Shown here in pieces: positions 61,658 to 64,000 of a stretch of 64,000 bases of DNA (the first letter of the stretch is position 1; every line of letters begins with the position of its first letter). Origin of the DNA: Streptomyces caniscabiei. GTDB lineage: Bacteria > Actinomycetota > Actinomycetes > Streptomycetales > Streptomycetaceae. The notes under the pieces were generated by a model, which searched no databases, was not told the DNA's origin, and saw nothing but the letters and a program-made list of their open reading frames with translations. The position numbers and the translations under genes are program-made. Where the stretch lies: assembly GCF_014930365.1 (NCBI RefSeq), contig NZ_JABXWI010000003.1, positions 310,001-374,000 on the forward strand, in the 5' to 3' direction.

Positions 61658-62389
61658 GTGACCTCCAGTGACGCCCCTCAGGACAGCCCCACTCAGGACA
61701 GCCCCTTCCGCGACGAGCGGACCTCCCGCGACGAGGCACCGCAGTTCGTGCTGCCGCTGGTCGCGCACATCGAGAAGGCCTCGCCCCCGGCGCGCACGGA
61801 TGCGCTGGAGACGGCGGCGCGGGCGGTGCTGGTGATGCTGAGCGACGCGCGGTCGCTGGGCGACGGGGAGTGGGCCGAGGCGATGCGGAGCTGGCAGGAC
61901 GCCCGGATCCGCAAGGTGGTCCGGCGGGCGCGCGGCGCGGAGTGGCGGCGGGCCGAGGCGCTGCCGGGGATCACGGTGGCGGGCAAGGCGGCCGAGGTAC
62001 GCGTGTTCCCGCCGGTCCCGCTCGACGGCTGGCCCAAGGACCTGGCCCGCCTCCAGGTCTCCGGCACGGACCTCGACGACCCGGAGCCGCCGGCCGACCC
62101 GGAACCCGTGGCCCCGGTCCTGTGGCTGAACCCCGAGGTGGAGATGTCGGCTGGCAAGGCGATGGCGCAGGCGGGCCACGGCGCCCAGCTCGCCTGGTGG
62201 GACCTGGACGACACGGCCCGCGCCGCCTGGCGGGACGCGGGATTCCCGCTCGCCGTCCGCACCGCCGCCCCCGCCCAGTGGCAGACCCTCACCACGGCCG
62301 GCCTCCCCGTCGTACGCGACGCCGGTTTCACGGAGGTCGCCCCGGGCTCCAGCACGGTGGTCGCGGACCACCGGCCGCTGCGCGGCTGA
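61658..62389 (+). CDS. PTH2-type peptidyl-tRNA hydrolase family protein
   Basis: A 243-residue protein whose C-terminal 110 residues resemble PTH2 peptidyl-tRNA hydrolases: VLWLNPEVEMSAGKAMAQAGHGAQLAWWDL contains the conserved Lys/Gln/Ala/His cluster. The first 130 residues are a helical extension not found in archaeal PTH2. It may recycle peptidyl-tRNA or act on another ester. GTG 61658 lacks a ribosome site and has CAGACT upstream, suggesting a leaderless mRNA. Confidence 0.8.
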   Translation: MTSSDAPQDSPTQDSPFRDERTSRDEAPQFVLPLVAHIEKASPPARTDALETAARAVLVMLSDARSLGDGEWAEAMRSWQDARIRKVVRRARGAEWRRAEALPGITVAGKAAEVRVFPPVPLDGWPKDLARLQVSGTDLDDPEPPADPEPVAPVLWLNPEVEMSAGKAMAQAGHGAQLAWWDLDDTARAAWRDAGFPLAVRTAAPAQWQTLTTAGLPVVRDAGFTEVAPGSSTVVADHRPLRG

Positions 62390-62424
62390 GCGGCGGCCGG
62401 CCCGAGCCCCCAGCCCCCAGCCGC

Positions 62425-62460
62425 GAGCCCGAGCCCCGAGCCCCGAGCCCCGAGCCCCGG
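62425..62460. repeat. 7-bp tandem repeat (GAGCCCC)
   Basis: Four full and one partial copy of GAGCCCC lie 36 bp after the PTH2-type stop, in the 208-bp gap before the first DUF4142 gene. Confidence 0.75.
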
Positions 62461-62551
62461 TGAATCGTGTCCGCCTGAGCGGCCCGTCCTCAGGCGGCTC
62501 AAAGGCCGTTGAACAACTTCACCGCCCCGTGCGTACTTCCCGGTACTGGCC

Positions 62552-62600
62552 AAGCAACTGCTCCAACGACCAGTTGGCATCATCCGGGAGGATCACTTTG
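62552..62600 (+). promoter_or_regulatory. Conserved 5' leader of DUF4142 gene 1
   Basis: AAGCAACTG, then CCAAC-gacca-GTTGG hairpin arms (62563-62577), then CCGGGAGGATCAC and the TTG start. The same order occurs at 63288-63342 before the second DUF4142 gene. Confidence 0.55.
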
Positions 62601-63206
62601 CCTCGTCTCAACGGCTCGGTCTACGCCGGCCTGGCTCTCGTCGTCACCGTCGGCGCGCTGTCGTTCCCGATGTGGTCCTACGCAGACCGTTCGGGCACCG
62701 CCCAGGCCAACATGGCTGCCAGCTCGGTGAACACTCAGTGGGGGCCGCTGACGGCCGCCGACCGGGACCTGATCATCCGTGTCCGGCTGGCGGGACTGTG
62801 GGAGCTGCCCGCCGCCGAGAAGGCCATGGCGCGGTCGAAGAGCCCCGAGGTCAGGGAGGCGGCGGACCACCTGATCGTGGGCCACAAGGACCTCGACGAG
62901 CGAGTGCGGAACGTCGCCACCCAGATGGGCGTCGAGCTGCCGAACGTGCCGAACGAGCAGCAGCAGGGCTTCCTCGCGCAGATGGACAACGCGACCGACG
63001 ACCAGTTCGACCGGGTCTGGGCCAACCTGCTGCGCTCCGCGCACGGCAAGATCTTCCCGGCCATCGGGGCGATCCGGAACCAGACCGAGAACACCCTGGT
63101 GCGCCAGCTGGCCTCGGACACCAACCAGACCGTGCTCGACCACATCACGATGCTGGAGAAGACCGGCCAGGTCGACTTCGACGCGATCGCCAACGGCACG
63201 ATCTGA
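62598..63206 (+). CDS. Secreted DUF4142 protein 1
   Basis: A 202-residue exported protein. A hydrophobic N-terminal segment (VYAGLALVVTVGALSFPMW, residues 7-25) is followed by a helical DUF4142 domain with LTAADRDLIIRVRLAGLWELPAAEKAM, ADHLIVGHKDLDERV and VLDHITMLEKTG. DUF4142 is a ferritin-like four-helix bundle of unknown function. TTG 62598 has GGGAGG six bases upstream. A close paralogue follows 133 bp downstream, so this is a tandem duplication. Confidence 0.85.
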   Translation: MPRLNGSVYAGLALVVTVGALSFPMWSYADRSGTAQANMAASSVNTQWGPLTAADRDLIIRVRLAGLWELPAAEKAMARSKSPEVREAADHLIVGHKDLDERVRNVATQMGVELPNVPNEQQQGFLAQMDNATDDQFDRVWANLLRSAHGKIFPAIGAIRNQTENTLVRQLASDTNQTVLDHITMLEKTGQVDFDAIANGTI

Positions 63207-63287
63207 CGCGGCCCGTGGCCCCGCCCCCGGGCGGCGGCCCGGGACCCGACAGGCACAGCGACACCCCCGCGGTCACCTCCGCGCCCC

Positions 63288-63342
63288 AAGCAACAGTTCA
63301 GTCCCCAACGATCAGTTGGTTTCCTCCGGGAGGCTCATTTTG
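63288..63342 (+). promoter_or_regulatory. Conserved 5' leader of DUF4142 gene 2
   Basis: AAGCAACAG, then CCAAC-gatca-GTTGG hairpin arms (63305-63319), then CCGGGAGGCTCATT and the TTG start. It parallels the leader at 62552-62600. Confidence 0.55.
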
Positions 63343-64000
63343 CGACGCTCCAAGGGCTCTGTGCTCGTCGCCCTGGCGATCGCCGGCACACTCACCGCGG
63401 TCGCCTACCCCATCTTCTACTCGTACCCCAACCGCAACGCCACGGCCGCGGCCGCGCTCACCGGTGACACGGTGACCACGCAGTGGGGGCCGCTCACCCC
63501 CGGCGACCGCGACCTGCTCATCCGTGTGCGGCTGGCGGGACTGTGGGAGCTGCCCGCCGGGCAGCAGGCACTGGAGCGCAGCGGCAGCGCGTCCGTCCGA
63601 GAGGCCGCCGACCACCTGATCGTGGGCCACACCGACCTCGACAAGCGGTCGCGGGTCATCGCGGCGAAGCTGGGCGTCGAGCTGCCGAACCAGCCGACGG
63701 CGGAACAGCAGGGCTGGCTGGACCAGATGACCGCCAGCAAGACCGAGGCCGAGTACAACAAGACGTGGGCGAACCTGCTGCGGGCCGCGCACGGCAAGAT
63801 CTTCCCGGCGATCGCCTCCGTGCGGAACTCCACCCGCAACACGCTCATCCGTCAGCTGGCCTCCGACGCCAACCAGACCGTGCTGGACCACATCACGATC
63901 CTGGAGAAGACCGGCGAGGTCGACTTCGCGACGATCGCCGACAACTCGGTCAGCGGTACCGCGAGCCCCACCGGCCCGCCGCCGCCCGTCCCCGGCCAGC
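63340..64000 (+). CDS. Secreted DUF4142 protein 2 (3' end outside window)
   Basis: An open frame of 220 codons runs off the window end. It begins with a signal segment (SVLVALAIAGTLTAVAYPIF) and has the DUF4142 core closely matching its upstream paralogue: LTPGDRDLLIRVRLAGLWELPAGQQAL, AADHLIVGHTDLDKR, WANLLRAAHGKIFPAI and VLDHITILEKTGEVDFATIADNS. A Pro/Gly-rich tail starts at the window edge. TTG 63340 has GGGAGG upstream, as in the first copy. Confidence 0.85.
   Translation, partial: MRRSKGSVLVALAIAGTLTAVAYPIFYSYPNRNATAAAALTGDTVTTQWGPLTPGDRDLLIRVRLAGLWELPAGQQALERSGSASVREAADHLIVGHTDLDKRSRVIAAKLGVELPNQPTAEQQGWLDQMTASKTEAEYNKTWANLLRAAHGKIFPAIASVRNSTRNTLIRQLASDANQTVLDHITILEKTGEVDFATIADNSVSGTASPTGPPPPVPGQ

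Noticed and set aside
1..64000. Mobile elements, prophage, tRNA, rRNA or CRISPR arrays
   Set aside because: No transposase, integrase, structural RNA or regularly spaced repeat-spacer pattern was found; the tandem repeats present are short coding or intergenic repeats.

Overview
The window is chromosomal DNA of a Streptomyces or close relative. GC is very high with strong third-position bias. GTG and TTG starts are common, translational coupling through ATGA, GTGA and TGATG overlaps is frequent, and Streptomyces-typical families are present (SARP/AfsR regulators, XRE-DUF397 pair, ZapE, MurC next to MsrB, DUF4142 proteins). No rRNA, tRNA, insertion sequence, prophage gene or CRISPR array was seen.

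Left part (1-19.4 kb), accessory metabolism and regulation. A minus-strand sugar operon (MFS transporter and two GH35 beta-galactosidase-like enzymes) sits behind a perfect LacI-type operator. A secreted beta-helix protein and an AfsR-type regulator diverge from a region holding a second LacI-type site. The AfsR-type gene is followed by a coupled paralogue that lacks the TPR domain. Next come an XRE regulator, YceI, cupin, quinone-oxidoreductase-like and AraC genes, then two alpha/beta hydrolases ending at a strong hairpin.

Middle part (19.8-43.7 kb), the most unusual region. A plus-strand chain encodes a dynamin-like GTPase, C39-like peptidase, GrpE-like protein, unknown protein, second dynamin-like GTPase, Hsp70 ATPase domain and YbjN-like protein. 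A minus-strand chain encodes a third dynamin-like GTPase, a 1178-aa Hsp70-like protein, an unknown protein, a large CHAT-peptidase protein and a caspase-like peptidase. Between them, also on the minus strand, lie a CRP-family regulator and a nucleotide-cyclase-like protein. A 28-bp bipartite element (CAACTACT, ten variable bases, GGGWATTTGG) lies upstream of all three units in the same orientation as transcription; two copies match closely and the third is degenerate. I infer one coordinately controlled system coupling membrane-remodelling GTPases, Hsp70-type ATPases and peptidases, possibly with a cyclic-nucleotide switch. A stress, developmental or defence role is a hypothesis. The second dynamin gene carries a TTA codon, implying bldA-dependent translation.

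Right part (44-64 kb) is mostly core-like: an FAD oxidoreductase, a MAB_1171c-type membrane protein, msrB, murC, a Usp-like protein, a pyrimidine-reductase-type protein and zapE; then a small secreted protein, carbonic anhydrase with a SulP transporter, an SPFH protein, a Tat-exported PhoX-like protein, an XRE-DUF397 pair, a lipoprotein deacetylase, an ABC transporter, a PTH2-type hydrolase and two tandem DUF4142 secreted proteins, the last cut by the window end. The two DUF4142 genes share a conserved 5' leader and TTG starts; the small secreted protein upstream of the carbonic anhydrase has a similar start region.
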